DNA from: Aurantibrevibacter litoralis
Lineage (GTDB): Bacteria; Bacteroidota; Bacteroidia; Flavobacteriales; Flavobacteriaceae
Assembly (NCBI RefSeq): GCF_034651555.1
Contig: NZ_JAYEEQ010000038.1
Span: forward strand, 1-9,222
Direction of reading: 5' to 3'
Length of the DNA stretch: 9,222 nt
Shown here in pieces: positions 1 through 6,829 of this stretch. The notes beneath the pieces are model-generated. The model was not told the DNA's origin, did not search any database, and saw only the letters and a program-made list of their open reading frames with translations. Every line of letters begins with the position of its first letter. Position 1 is the stretch's first letter. Position numbers and translations under genes: made by a program.

Positions 1-80
1 AGTGGATAAAATAAAGGTCAGTGCTATACTGAAAAATTAGGGTAAGAAATCCCCAACTGCTCATAGCCAAATCGTTGTGC
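1..80 (+). repeat. R0: right part of an attC-like site (class B-like)
   Basis: The window opens inside a repeat. The sequence CATAGCC (62-68), an AAATC spacer and the core GTTGTGC (74-80) match the right half of R4 and R5. The left arm lies before the window. The core is completed by ACGCACAAC at 731-739, the 3' end of the following cassette. Confidence 0.75.
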
Positions 81-136
81 GTCATACTCGGTGAACGGAA
101 CGAAAAAAGAATAAATCCAATAATTAATAAGTTAAA

Positions 137-718
137 ATGAAAAGAATCACTGTTTTTTGCGGTTCAAGTTTTGGAAATGAAAAAGATTACGAAGTTAAAG
201 CATTCCAACTAGGCGAAATAATGGCAAGTAATAATATTGAATTGGTTTATGGCGGAGCAAAAGTTGGACTTATGGGAGCAGTTGCTGACGGAATTATAAG
301 TAAAAACGGAAAAGCAATCGGAGTTTTGCCTAGTTTTTTATCAAACAAAGAAATTGCTCACGAAAACTTAACCGAACTTATAATTGTGGAAAGTATGCAC
401 GAACGAAAAACTAAAATGAATGAATTGTGCGATGGAGTAATTGCATTGCCTGGAGGTTTTGGAACGTTAGAGGAATTTTTTGAAATGCTAACTTGGGGAC
501 AACTTGGATTACATAAAAAACCAATTGGAATTTTAAATGTTGGCGGTTTTTATGATTTGTTAATCCAATTTATTGAAAATATAGTTGAAAAAGGATTTTT
601 AAAAGAAATAAATCAAGAAATGATAATTGTAAGTGATAATGCAGAAGAATTATTAACCAAAATGAGAAATTATATTGCGCCAGAAGTTGGAAAATGGATA
701 AAAAAGGGAAATGAATAA
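137..718 (+). CDS. LOG-family protein (nucleoside 5'-monophosphate phosphoribohydrolase type)
   Basis: A 193-residue cytoplasmic protein of the LOG family (TIGR00730 type). It has a Rossmann-like N-terminus with CGS at residues 8-10, YGGAKVGLMG at 38-47, MHERK at 87-91 and the family signature PGGFGTLEE at 105-113, which contains the PGGxGTxxE motif that forms the nucleotide phosphate site and catalytic glutamate. Characterised members hydrolyse the N-glycosidic bond of cytokinin riboside 5'-monophosphates or of AMP-like nucleotides, releasing base and ribose 5-phosphate; the substrate here cannot be told. Length matches short family members, so the gene appears intact. The ATG is the first in frame, 62 nt after the cassette boundary, with no Shine-Dalgarno. 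It is the only gene of cassette C1 and ends 12 nt before the conserved 3' core (731-739). Confidence 0.93.
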   Translation: MKRITVFCGSSFGNEKDYEVKAFQLGEIMASNNIELVYGGAKVGLMGAVADGIISKNGKAIGVLPSFLSNKEIAHENLTELIIVESMHERKTKMNELCDGVIALPGGFGTLEEFFEMLTWGQLGLHKKPIGILNVGGFYDLLIQFIENIVEKGFLKEINQEMIIVSDNAEELLTKMRNYIAPEVGKWIKKGNE

Positions 719-732
719 ATAAAAGTACGAAC

Positions 733-863
733 GCACAACACCGTGTATAATTAATGGCTAGTCCTTGCCTACTTATGAAAATCCTCGCGGATTTTCTATT
801 CGGTTTGTATTTGCTAAATTAGGTGCTTAAACACGCCACTAATCATACACATCAACGTTGTAA
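733..863 (+). repeat. R1: attC-like site, class A (131 bp)
   Basis: Left core GCACAAC (733-739), left arm 743-758, central perfect hairpin GAAAATCC (777-784)/GGATTTTC (789-796) with loop TCGC, right arm 835-850, right core GTTGTAA (857-863). The 16-nt arms pair except at arm positions 7 and 12, where + strand A faces C. Arm changes relative to R2 (GTGTAT/ATACAC and GGC/GCC here) are compensatory, so the stem is under selection. The hairpin may also terminate transcription of the LOG gene. Confidence 0.9.
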
Positions 864-880
864 AACATTTGCTGAACTGA

Positions 881-1534
881 ATGAAAAGAATACTAATCTT
901 AATACCAATCATAATTTTATCAATGGGATTTTCTCTATTTAATAAAACATCAAAAGAAGACAAATTTTGGAATTGGTTTTCTAAACATCAACAAACCTAT
1001 TACAATGAAGTGGAAAATCTTGAAATTCGAGAAAAAATATTTAATGATTTATCGACCGAATTAAAGAAAGTTCATCAGGATTTAGTATTTGAATTTAGCC
1101 CAATCCACGAAAGCGGAATAAGAGAATTTACGATTTCAGCAGAGGGAATTAAAGAGGTTTTTCCAATAGTTGAACAATTAGTGGAAAAAGCACCTAAAAT
1201 TGAGAATTGGCAATTTAATGCTTTCAGACAAAGAATTCCTGGAGACGAATTTGAAATCCAATATGGAGATTTTAAAATTGGATATTCGGATATTTATTTT
1301 AGATACGTAGATGGTGAATATGGAAAAATCGGAATTGAATTGAACATTCGAGATTTTGATGATAGTGGACAATCTAAAAATGCAATCTATATTTTATTAG
1401 ATGGATTAATTGGAGAATATGACATAACTATGGGAATTGATTGGATTGAATGGATAAAATTGGACGAATCAAATATTGAAACACTGAATCCAATAACCAG
1501 TTTGAGAACACTAATTGACCAAAAGAAAAATTAA
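881..1534 (+). CDS. Hypothetical protein with N-terminal signal or anchor segment
   Basis: A 217-residue protein that I cannot assign to a characterised family. It begins with a basic residue pair and a hydrophobic stretch (residues 4-20, ILILIPIIILSMGFSLF), so it is probably exported or anchored in the inner membrane; there is no lipobox cysteine. The rest is soluble and acidic: FWNWF at 29-33, FEFSP at 70-74, GIREFTISAEGIKEVFP at 79-95 and a tryptophan-containing stretch near 105-118. The pattern FWxWF...FEF...G.REF.ISA.G....FP resembles conserved bacterial proteins of unknown function that I recall, but no function is known to me. The ATG lies 23 nt after the cassette boundary, so the cassette has little room for a promoter of its own. 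Sole gene of cassette C2. Confidence 0.85.
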   Translation: MKRILILIPIIILSMGFSLFNKTSKEDKFWNWFSKHQQTYYNEVENLEIREKIFNDLSTELKKVHQDLVFEFSPIHESGIREFTISAEGIKEVFPIVEQLVEKAPKIENWQFNAFRQRIPGDEFEIQYGDFKIGYSDIYFRYVDGEYGKIGIELNIRDFDDSGQSKNAIYILLDGLIGEYDITMGIDWIEWIKLDESNIETLNPITSLRTLIDQKKN

Positions 1535-1545
1535 TAAAAAACGTT

Positions 1546-1677
1546 TTACAACACCGTATATAATTTATTGCTAGTTCTAGCCTACTTACGAAAATCCTCT
1601 CGGATTTTCTATTCGGTTTGTATTTGCTAAATTAGGTGCTTAAAACACGCAACAAACCATATACAAACACGTTGGCA
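1546..1677 (+). repeat. R2: attC-like site, class A (132 bp)
   Basis: Left core TTACAAC (1546-1552), left arm 1556-1571, central hairpin 1590-1597/1602-1609 with loop TCTC, right arm 1649-1664, right core GTTGGCA (1671-1677). Arms pair with A facing C at arm positions 7, 8 and 12. The two outer cores do not complement each other beyond GTT/AAC; each instead matches the far end of its own cassette (857-866 and 2251-2259). It differs from R7 at only about three positions between the cores. Confidence 0.9.
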
Positions 1678-1708
1678 ACAAGCTAAAAAACGAACTCAAC
1701 GAGAAAAA

Positions 1709-2218
1709 ATGAATTCAAGAACAATCGAGAAAAATATTGGAAAACCGACAAAAATCGATTGGAAAAAACCGAAAGCAATTGGAAGTTCATCATTTTATCT
1801 AAAGTCTTTTAAAGCAAAAAATAATTCGACGGAATTTATAAAAGAAAACTCTAAATGTAGTTTTGAAAAATATTCAGGTGGAATTCTTTTAAGGTCAAAC
1901 TTGTCTAATAAAACAAGTGTGTTGACAATAAAAGAATCAGAAATCGAATACATAAAATTAATACGTGGAAAAGAAAGTGTTGAACCTCTGACTTTATCAC
2001 CAATGTGGATTATGTTGAAATTAGGAGTTTCTAAATTAATTGCAAGATATTTTAGAATTGTGCTCGGAGAATATTCAATCGACGAAATGAAATTAAAAAT
2101 CGAGACCGAAAATCAAATTATGGAATTCACACAAAACGGATATATATTTGAAAGACAATTGAGTTTCTTTAAAAACCTGAATTACGGAAAAAAATTAATA
2201 ATTGAAATGAACGAATAA
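1709..2218 (+). CDS. Hypothetical protein, probably cytoplasmic
   Basis: A 169-residue basic protein with no signal peptide and no clear membrane helix; the most hydrophobic part (about residues 97-118, PMWIMLKLGVSKLIARYFRIVL) contains arginine and lysine and is more likely an amphipathic or buried helix. No family is recognised and no catalytic motif is visible. The sequence alternates short beta-type segments (for example KTSVLTIKESEIEYIKLIRG, about 68-87), suggesting a small beta-rich domain that could resemble a PH-like or immunity-protein fold, which is a guess. The ATG is the first in frame after the repeat, 37 nt into cassette C3. The gene is followed by a short A-rich stretch and then R3. 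Intact and in the same base composition as its neighbours. Confidence 0.8.
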   Translation: MNSRTIEKNIGKPTKIDWKKPKAIGSSSFYLKSFKAKNNSTEFIKENSKCSFEKYSGGILLRSNLSNKTSVLTIKESEIEYIKLIRGKESVEPLTLSPMWIMLKLGVSKLIARYFRIVLGEYSIDEMKLKIETENQIMEFTQNGYIFERQLSFFKNLNYGKKLIIEMNE

Positions 2219-2252
2219 AAATAAAAATCGGAACGAAAAAAAGAAAGCCAGT

Positions 2253-2386
2253 TGCCAACACCGTATATAATTTATTGCTGGCTTCTTGCCTACTTGCGAA
2301 AGTCCTCGCGGACTTTCTTTGTCCGTAATTATTTACTAAATTAGTTGCTTGAAATACGCAACAAACCATATACCACAACGTTGTAC
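2253..2386 (+). repeat. R3: attC-like site, class A (134 bp)
   Basis: Left core TGCCAAC (2253-2259), left arm 2263-2278, central hairpin GAAAGTCC (2298-2305)/GGACTTTC (2310-2317) with loop TCGC, right arm 2358-2373, right core GTTGTAC (2380-2386). The central stem differs from R1, R2, R6 and R7 by an A-T to G-C pair change on both sides, a clean covariation that shows the hairpin is conserved as structure. Confidence 0.9.
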
Positions 2387-2404
2387 ACAATATAACCCAA
2401 CATA

Positions 2405-3187
2405 ATGAATAGAAAAATAATTACAATTTTCCTTCTAGCAATATTCACAAACTTTGGATATTCTCAATCGGACAAAATCAATATCAAAACCGAAAATTTG
2501 ACAGAAGCGAATTATCTAAAAATGGATGATTTTTATTTAACTCATTACTTATACATTGACTTGTTTTTACGAGAAAATCTGTTTCCAGAAGCAAACCCAG
2601 AAGATGTTTCCTCAATTTTAAAAGCTTTGAAAAAATATGTTTCAGTAGAAAACAAACTAGACATTGAAATTGAAAAACCTGGAAAAAGGAATTACTTAAT
2701 CCGATTCGCAATTTTAAAGAAAGATGACGGAACTGAACTTTTAATAGCTTTCACGAATTGGAGCGTTAAGAAAAAAGAGTTTGAAAAAGATATTAAAATG
2801 GAAAATGATTCCTATACGAGATGGTATTTCCTAAATGGAAACAAAATGACTTACCGAAAAGATATGTCTGACCAAAGCGACTATTCAACCATGAATAAAT
2901 CTGATTTGGCTAATGCTTATCTATTCGATGAAATATCTGAAAATGATTCAGAGATAAAAAATACAATAGACGAATATCTAAATCAAAGCGAATTAAGTGT
3001 TTCAGATAAAATTATGGCGAATTTAATTTTATTGAAATACCAAATTTTTCAAAAAGAGAACGATAATGTGACTAAACAAACTGAATACGTAACTGAACTA
3101 TTTGAGAAAAATAAGTCGGAATCTAATTTAAGAGGTTTACAAGCAGCATTTAATGCGACAAAATTTCAAATAGAATTAAGTAAATAA
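2405..3187 (+). CDS. Hypothetical exported protein
   Basis: A 260-residue protein with a typical signal peptide: MNRK, a hydrophobic core ITIFLLAIFTNFG, and a likely cut after GYS before Q21, a common pattern in Flavobacteriia. The mature part is soluble and rich in lysine, glutamate and asparagine, with a helical C-terminal half (about residues 165-258) that could be TPR-like, though no clear repeat is visible. Location is expected to be periplasmic. No cysteine pair, metal site or nucleophile motif is apparent, and I do not recognise the family. Sole gene of cassette C4; its ATG is 24 nt after the cassette boundary and its stop lies immediately before the 3' core (3192-3201), so the gene almost fills its cassette. 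Confidence 0.85.
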   Translation: MNRKIITIFLLAIFTNFGYSQSDKINIKTENLTEANYLKMDDFYLTHYLYIDLFLRENLFPEANPEDVSSILKALKKYVSVENKLDIEIEKPGKRNYLIRFAILKKDDGTELLIAFTNWSVKKKEFEKDIKMENDSYTRWYFLNGNKMTYRKDMSDQSDYSTMNKSDLANAYLFDEISENDSEIKNTIDEYLNQSELSVSDKIMANLILLKYQIFQKENDNVTKQTEYVTELFEKNKSESNLRGLQAAFNATKFQIELSK

Positions 3188-3194
3188 ATACTGT

Positions 3195-3324
3195 GTACAA
3201 CAATGGCTATAAGTAATTGCTTGTTCTCGACTACTTTGGAAATTCCTGCGGAATTTCCAACTTGGTGTGTACTTGCAAAGTTAAGTGCTAAACCACGCAA
3301 CTACTCATAGCCGAGACGTTGCCC
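3195..3324 (+). repeat. R4: attC-like site, class B (130 bp)
   Basis: Left core TGTACAAC ends at 3201; arms GGCTAT... (3205-3220) and ...CATAGCC (3297-3312) pair except for A facing C at arm positions 7 and 12, as in class A although most arm bases differ. The central stem is 11 bp (3236-3246/3250-3260) with loop TGC. Right core GTTGCCC is at 3318-3324. The central stem sequence (TTGGAAATTCC) is unlike class A but has the same architecture. Confidence 0.9.
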
Positions 3325-3973
3325 ACAAGTTGACCAAACCCGAACGCAAGTTATTTGACATCATAATTATCGGCTGATTAAGAATAAAAACAAATCATCG
3401 GAATTGAATTAACTCAACCGAATTGAAAAACTGTGCGGAATTGAAAAACTAAGCGGAATAAAAAACTGTGCGGAATTAGTTGCGCTGACTTAAACGCTCG
3501 CCAAATGTTTGTACATTTTTTCGAACCAAACGCAAATCATCATCTTTTTGGCTGAATAGCAGAAACGATAAAAGTTACGGCTGACTCAAACTCTGAATGG
3601 ACTCGCCAAAAACCTGCGACCTGCATCGAAAAAGGCACAATTTTCAATCGCTTGGGATTAGCACCTTTGACGACAAACATTCGTTCAAAAATTGACTGAA
3701 TAAATGGCGGAATAAAAAGCGGAATAAAAAAGCGCAACCGATTTTTTCCCGGAGAATTAAAAGTAATTTATCGGACTAAAAAGCTGAATATCAAATTAAA
3801 CTATTTAAAAACGAGCTGAACTAAAACAACGCGGAATAAAAACCTGTGGGCAACAATGGCTATAAAAAATAGCTACAAAGTGCTTAATCCAAAGTTTTTG
3901 TCTATTTTTATTCTCAGTTATTAATCCGAAAAGTTTGCGCTGATTTGCACGCTACTTTTCATAGCCCAAACCG
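3319..3973 (+). other. Cassette C5 without a recognisable gene
   Basis: Both ends are normal: GTTGCCCACA at 3318 pairs with TGTGGGCAAC at 3845, and R5 closes the cassette. The roughly 520 bp between the repeats have no credible open reading frame on the + strand; all three frames are broken by frequent stops. The stretch is full of short variants of GCGGAATAAAAA and GAATTGAAAAACT. It could be a decayed gene, a structured RNA, or a regulatory cassette; the sequence alone does not decide. Confidence 0.7.
3417..3480 (+). repeat. Tandem repeat, 17-18 bp unit, about 3.6 copies
   Basis: Units at 3417-3434, 3435-3452, 3453-3469 and a partial one at 3470-3480, with consensus GCGGAATTGAAAAACTGT. The related 12-mer GCGGAATAAAAA recurs exactly at 3453, 3707, 3719 and 3831, so the motif is spread across the whole non-coding cassette. 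Confidence 0.75.
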
Positions 3974-3979
3974 TTGTGT
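3848..3979 (+). repeat. R5: attC-like site, class B (132 bp)
   Basis: Left core GGGCAAC (3848-3854), left arm 3858-3873, right arm 3951-3966, right core GTTGTGT (3973-3979). Arms pair except for A facing C at positions 7 and 12. Unlike the other sites, I see no strong central hairpin between the arms; the middle is about 77 nt of mostly unpaired sequence. Confidence 0.85.
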
Positions 3980-3996
3980 GCAATTTGACCAAACCA

Positions 3997-4701
3997 ATGA
4001 AACATATTTTTATAATCATAATTCTTTCAACTTTTTGGGCTTGTAATTCCAAAAAAGATAATGCGGTTTCAAAAATCAAAAACCCAAATCCAGAAATAGT
4101 AATGCAGAAAAAATTAAGTGGAAAAGAAGTCGTTGCGGAATTGGAAAAATTAAGTTATTTCAATCTGACCAGCGAATCTGAATTGGACACAGTTAAAGCT
4201 GATTTTGCAAAATCGTTTTCCGACTTGAAGTTTTTTCAAGGACCAACACGAGGGGAAACACTGAATTTTATGGACAATCGCTATCATTGGGTAGATTGTG
4301 AGGAACTCTTTGAGATTGGAGGATTAACAGAATATTTAGCTCAAGTTAAACCGACTTTTAAAAAACTAGGATTGGAATTAGAATACGCAAACGAAAAAAG
4401 CGAACAAGACCAAAATAGTTGGAAACACACAATCGAACTGAACGGAATTGAATACATAGCGTTTGACGGACAATTTTCTGACTTGGATTGGGGAATTGCA
4501 TATGTCAATTTTATAGAAATGTTGAACGCTGAATTAAGAAGACAAAATTCGGACGAACAGTTTTACCCTGTAAATTCAAAAAATGATGGAATGTTTGTTT
4601 TACTAACCCCAAAACAACTGGATTTTGTATTGAGAAATTATTCAGTTAAAAATGAAAACCCAACAATAATGAGTACTTGGAAAAGTATGAATGGACTCTA
4701 A
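3997..4701 (+). CDS. Hypothetical lipoprotein
   Basis: A 234-residue protein counted from the ATG at 3997. The upstream in-frame ATG at 3976 would overlap the R5 core, so the later start, which gives MKHIFIIIILSTFWACNSKK, is preferred. Residues 3-12 are hydrophobic and FWAC (13-16) is a plausible lipobox with Cys16 as the lipidated residue. The following NSKKD is similar to lysine/acid-rich signals that send Bacteroidota lipoproteins to the cell surface, so an outer-membrane location is possible. The mature domain (about 40-230) has DNRYHWVDCEELFEIGG near 96-112 and FDGQFSDLDWGIAYVNF near 155-171, suggesting one compact alpha/beta domain, but I do not recognise a family. Sole gene of cassette C6, 23 nt after the boundary, ending just before the 3' core (4707-4716). 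Confidence 0.85.
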   Translation: MKHIFIIIILSTFWACNSKKDNAVSKIKNPNPEIVMQKKLSGKEVVAELEKLSYFNLTSESELDTVKADFAKSFSDLKFFQGPTRGETLNFMDNRYHWVDCEELFEIGGLTEYLAQVKPTFKKLGLELEYANEKSEQDQNSWKHTIELNGIEYIAFDGQFSDLDWGIAYVNFIEMLNAELRRQNSDEQFYPVNSKNDGMFVLLTPKQLDFVLRNYSVKNENPTIMSTWKSMNGL

Positions 4702-4709
4702 AAAACTGC

Positions 4710-4840
4710 ACACAACACCGTATAAAATTAATGGCTAGTTCTCGCCTACTTACGAAAATCCTTGCGGATTTTCTATCTAGTGTTTATTTGCTAAATTAGG
4801 TGCTTAAACACGCCACTAATCTTATACAACAACGTTGTGT
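4710..4840 (+). repeat. R6: attC-like site, class A (131 bp)
   Basis: Left core ACACAAC (4710-4716), left arm 4720-4735, central hairpin GAAAATCC (4754-4761)/GGATTTTC (4766-4773) with loop TTGC, right arm 4812-4827, right core GTTGTGT (4834-4840). Arms GTATAA.../...TTATAC show a compensatory change against R2 and R7 (GTATAT/ATATAC), with A facing C kept at positions 7 and 12. Confidence 0.9.
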
Positions 4841-4936
4841 GTAATGCGAAAAAACAAATTAACATCCGTAAAATATTGAATTTAATTGTAACATAACTTA
4901 AAGACAACAGACAAATCAGTAACTAAAACTTAAACT

Positions 4937-5338
4937 GTGAATACAAAAATATTAATGATAGCAAGTTCAATATTCCTAATGATTTCTGGACTTGCATTGA
5001 CCTTTATTCCGGAAGAAATAACTGAATATCTGAATGCAGGTACAAACCAAACTTCAGTTCTATTATTACAAATTTTGGGTTCTTTATACTTGGGATTTGG
5101 AATGCTCAATTGGATGACAAAAAATAACTTAATTGGCGGAATTTATAGCCGACCTTTAGTTATAGGTAATTTGGCCCATTTTTTAGTATCATCTTTTGCA
5201 TTAATCAAAATAGTCGGAAAATACTCTGAAAGCGAATTTCCAATTATTCTTACTATAACTATAATATATGCTGTTTTTACTTTGTGTTTTGGTTATGTAT
5301 TTATGAAAAATCCGAATAAAGTAGCGGGTACGAATTGA
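4937..5338 (+). CDS. Small integral membrane protein, four predicted helices
   Basis: A 133-residue hydrophobic protein with four likely transmembrane segments: residues 5-24, 41-59, 74-93 and 101-122, joined by short loops, with the polar FIPEEITEYLNAG stretch after helix 1. This resembles small conserved membrane proteins of Bacteroidota with no known function (perhaps DUF4345-like, from memory). The start is a GTG; it adds NTK ahead of the first helix, which is a sensible positive N-terminus, but the ATG at 4955 (residue 7) is also possible. The leader from the cassette boundary is 102 nt, the longest among the coding cassettes, so a local promoter could fit. Sole gene of cassette C7. An A-rich tail of about 60 nt separates the stop from R7. 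Confidence 0.83.
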   Translation: MNTKILMIASSIFLMISGLALTFIPEEITEYLNAGTNQTSVLLLQILGSLYLGFGMLNWMTKNNLIGGIYSRPLVIGNLAHFLVSSFALIKIVGKYSESEFPIILTITIIYAVFTLCFGYVFMKNPNKVAGTN

Positions 5339-5404
5339 AAAGTATGAATAGAAAGAAAACGGAATAAAAGTAGAACGAAAAACAAAGATAGTGGAAAGCA
5401 CTAC

Positions 5405-5536
5405 ACACAACACCGTATATAATTTATTGCTAGTTCTAGCCTACTTACGAAAATCCTCGCGGATTTTCTATTTGGTTTGTATTTGCTAAATTAGGTGCTT
5501 AAAACACGCAACAAATCATATACAAACACGTTAGCA
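5405..5536 (+). repeat. R7: attC-like site, class A (132 bp), with a GTTA right core
   Basis: Left core ACACAAC (5405-5411), left arm 5415-5430, central hairpin 5449-5456/5461-5468 with loop TCGC, right arm 5508-5523, right core GTTAGCA (5530-5536). It is almost identical to R2 between the cores, yet its right core begins GTTA, the form that opens the class C cassettes. This places the junction between cassettes inside or next to CGTT. Confidence 0.9.
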
Positions 5537-6053
5537 AACATTTTCGGGGTGCTTATAAAAGTTATGCCGTGCCGTTTTGAGATATCACATTCGTGGAAAA
5601 AGGTGGACGGTGCACTCGGACGCAAGCAAGCTGATTTTTCCGTACTCAATCCCTAAAAAACGATCTCTCTTAAATTAGATCCGGCGGTTTTGGGTGTTTA
5701 ATACCTTGGAAAAGGTTGATGGCTTACTCATGCGCAAATGGATTTTAGCTTCTTTCGGAGGGATGCGCAAGCAGTTCGCAGGACTTTCTTACTCAGACGC
5801 ACGCAATACGCAAGCAGTGCGCTGACTTTTCCGTACTCAGTCTCAAAAAAAGGAAAAACGATTTGCTAACAAAACCTATGCGTAATGCGGCGAATGGTGC
5901 TTTATTAAATGGTTTATGTATCTTTATAAGATCGCAAAATCAGTTTGATTTTGCTTTAGGATAAAAAAAGAAAAAACAAAACAAACTGCTTTTGCTCGGT
6001 GCTAGCTGTGAATTCTCTTAATTTCTGCTTCCGCACTACGCATAGCTAGGCCG
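5531..6053 (+). other. Cassette C8 without a convincing gene
   Basis: The ends are normal (GTTAGCAAA at 5530, TTTGCTAAC at 5862) and R8 closes it, but only about 325 bp lie between the repeats. Two short frames exist on the + strand: 5564-5656 (30 codons, ATG) and 5694-5825 (43 codons, GTG), both with a KVDGxLxRK-like string. The base composition is clearly less AT-rich than the surrounding genes. It could be a small RNA, a pair of micro-ORFs, or remnants of a gene. Confidence 0.65.
5630..5842 (+). repeat. Direct repeat pair inside cassette C8
   Basis: The stretch 5630-5651 recurs at 5821-5842 with two differences in 22 bases (shared piece TTTTCCGTACTCA). Each copy is preceded by an ACGCAAGCA string (5620-5628 and about 5808-5816). 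A second imperfect pair starts GGAAAA at 5595 and 5708. The cassette interior therefore looks like two diverged copies of one unit of about 110-190 bp. Confidence 0.7.
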
Positions 6054-6059
6054 TTATCT
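5864..6059 (+). repeat. R8: attC-like site, class C (196 bp)
   Basis: Left core TGCTAAC (5864-5870), left arm 5876-5890, central hairpin GCAAAATCA (5934-5942)/TGATTTTGC (5946-5954) with loop GTT, right arm 6031-6045, right core GTTATCT (6053-6059). Only the second A-facing-C position is present; the first is a normal pair here. Class C is about 65 bp longer than A and B, the extra length being on the right of the central hairpin. Confidence 0.87.
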
Positions 6060-6109
6060 TTAATGATGGCCAAGTTTTTGAAGTTTCCATATAATTCAAC
6101 TTTTTTGAT

Positions 6110-6117
6110 TATATTTG
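6110..6117 (+). promoter_or_regulatory. Putative Bacteroidota -7 box of the toxin-antitoxin operon
   Basis: TATATTTG fits the TAnnTTTG -7 consensus of the Bacteroidota primary sigma factor and lies 26 nt before the toxin ATG, inside the cassette after its boundary. A TTTG at 6077-6080 is further upstream than the usual -33 spacing, so the -33 element is unclear. Its presence suggests the TA pair carries its own promoter. Confidence 0.45.
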
Positions 6118-6142
6118 TCTTGTAAATGGACAACTGAACCGA

Positions 6143-6475
6143 ATGGAAAAAAGATTTGAAGTCGTTTTTCTTGAGCAAGCTATTGACTTTATGTCAAAGG
6201 TCGACAAGAAAGCAAAATCGAAGATTTACTATAATCTCGACAAAGCTAAGCTTGGACTTGACCCAAAATTGTTCAAAAAACTAACAGAGGATATTTGGGA
6301 ATTCAGGACTAAATATGCAGGACTTCAATACCGACTTTTCGCATTCTGGGACAGAACTGGAAAAACCGAAACGCTTGTGATTTCTACTCATGGAATGGTC
6401 AAAAAAACGGATAAAGTTCCAAAAGCTGAAATCGAAAAAGCAAAACAGATTCGGACGGAATATTTCGAGCAATAA
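6143..6475 (+). CDS. higB: HigB/RelE-type toxin (phage Gp49-like family)
   Basis: A 110-residue protein of the RelE/ParE superfamily, phage-derived Gp49-like/HigB branch (PF05973 by motif). Visible family features are FKKLTEDIWEFR (44-55), the beta strand YRLFAFWD (63-70), and STHGMVKKTDKVP (81-93) followed by the C-terminal helix KAEIEKAKQIRTEYF. Members are ribosome-associated mRNA interferases that arrest growth when the antitoxin is lost. The length is full for the family and there is no frameshift. It is the first gene of a two-gene operon, with the antitoxin starting 11 nt after its stop; toxin-before-antitoxin order is typical of hig loci. It sits in cassette C9, a placement common for TA modules in large integrons. 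Confidence 0.92.
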   Translation: MEKRFEVVFLEQAIDFMSKVDKKAKSKIYYNLDKAKLGLDPKLFKKLTEDIWEFRTKYAGLQYRLFAFWDRTGKTETLVISTHGMVKKTDKVPKAEIEKAKQIRTEYFEQ

Positions 6476-6486
6476 AAAACAAGATT

Positions 6487-6819
6487 ATGGCAACAAAAAG
6501 GAAAAAGATGAAAATGATGACCCTTGACCAAATGAAGGACAAGGATATCGGGAAAATTGGAACAGCGGACAGGGACAAGTACGAATTCGATTTGCGAATG
6601 GAGGTTCTCGGCGAAATGATAAAGTCAGTCAGAAAAGAAAGGAAATTGACCCAAGAGCAACTAGGCGAATTAATTGGAGTTCAAAAGTCTCAAATTTCAA
6701 AATTAGAGCGTAGCGCGAAAAATGTGACTATCGAAACAATTTTAAAAGTTTTCAGCGCATTAAAGGCAAACATTAAGTTCAGCGTACAAATGAACGAGGC
6801 AGAATTTAAGGTAGCGTAG
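6487..6819 (+). CDS. higA: HigA-type antitoxin, XRE-family HTH protein
   Basis: A 110-residue protein with a Cro/C1-type helix-turn-helix at about residues 42-97: LGEMIKSVRKERKLTQEQLG, then GVQKSQISKLERSAKNVTIETILKVFSALKANI. The sequence TQEQLGELIGVQKSQISKLE holds the two DNA-contact helices. The lysine-rich N-terminus (2-9) and residues 10-40 likely form the part that binds the toxin. It should neutralise the preceding HigB and repress the shared promoter by binding a palindrome near it. The start ATG is 11 nt after the toxin stop, so the two are co-transcribed. Length is usual for this antitoxin group and the gene ends 7 nt before the 3' core of the cassette (6827-6836). Confidence 0.92.
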   Translation: MATKRKKMKMMTLDQMKDKDIGKIGTADRDKYEFDLRMEVLGEMIKSVRKERKLTQEQLGELIGVQKSQISKLERSAKNVTIETILKVFSALKANIKFSVQMNEAEFKVA

Positions 6820-6829
6820 AAATCACTAA

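Noticed and set aside
1178..1372. Open frame of 64 codons on the minus strand
   Set aside because: It lies wholly inside the C2 gene, has no family features and opposes the orientation of every cassette gene.
3540..3737. Minus-strand frame of 65 codons in the non-coding cassette C5
   Set aside because: No recognisable domain, its N-terminal part reads through the GCGGAATAAAAA repeats, and it would oppose all other genes; chance is the simpler explanation, though it cannot be excluded.
3976..3996. Upstream ATG of the C6 lipoprotein
   Set aside because: It falls in the R5 core and places seven residues ahead of a normal lipoprotein signal peptide starting at 3997.
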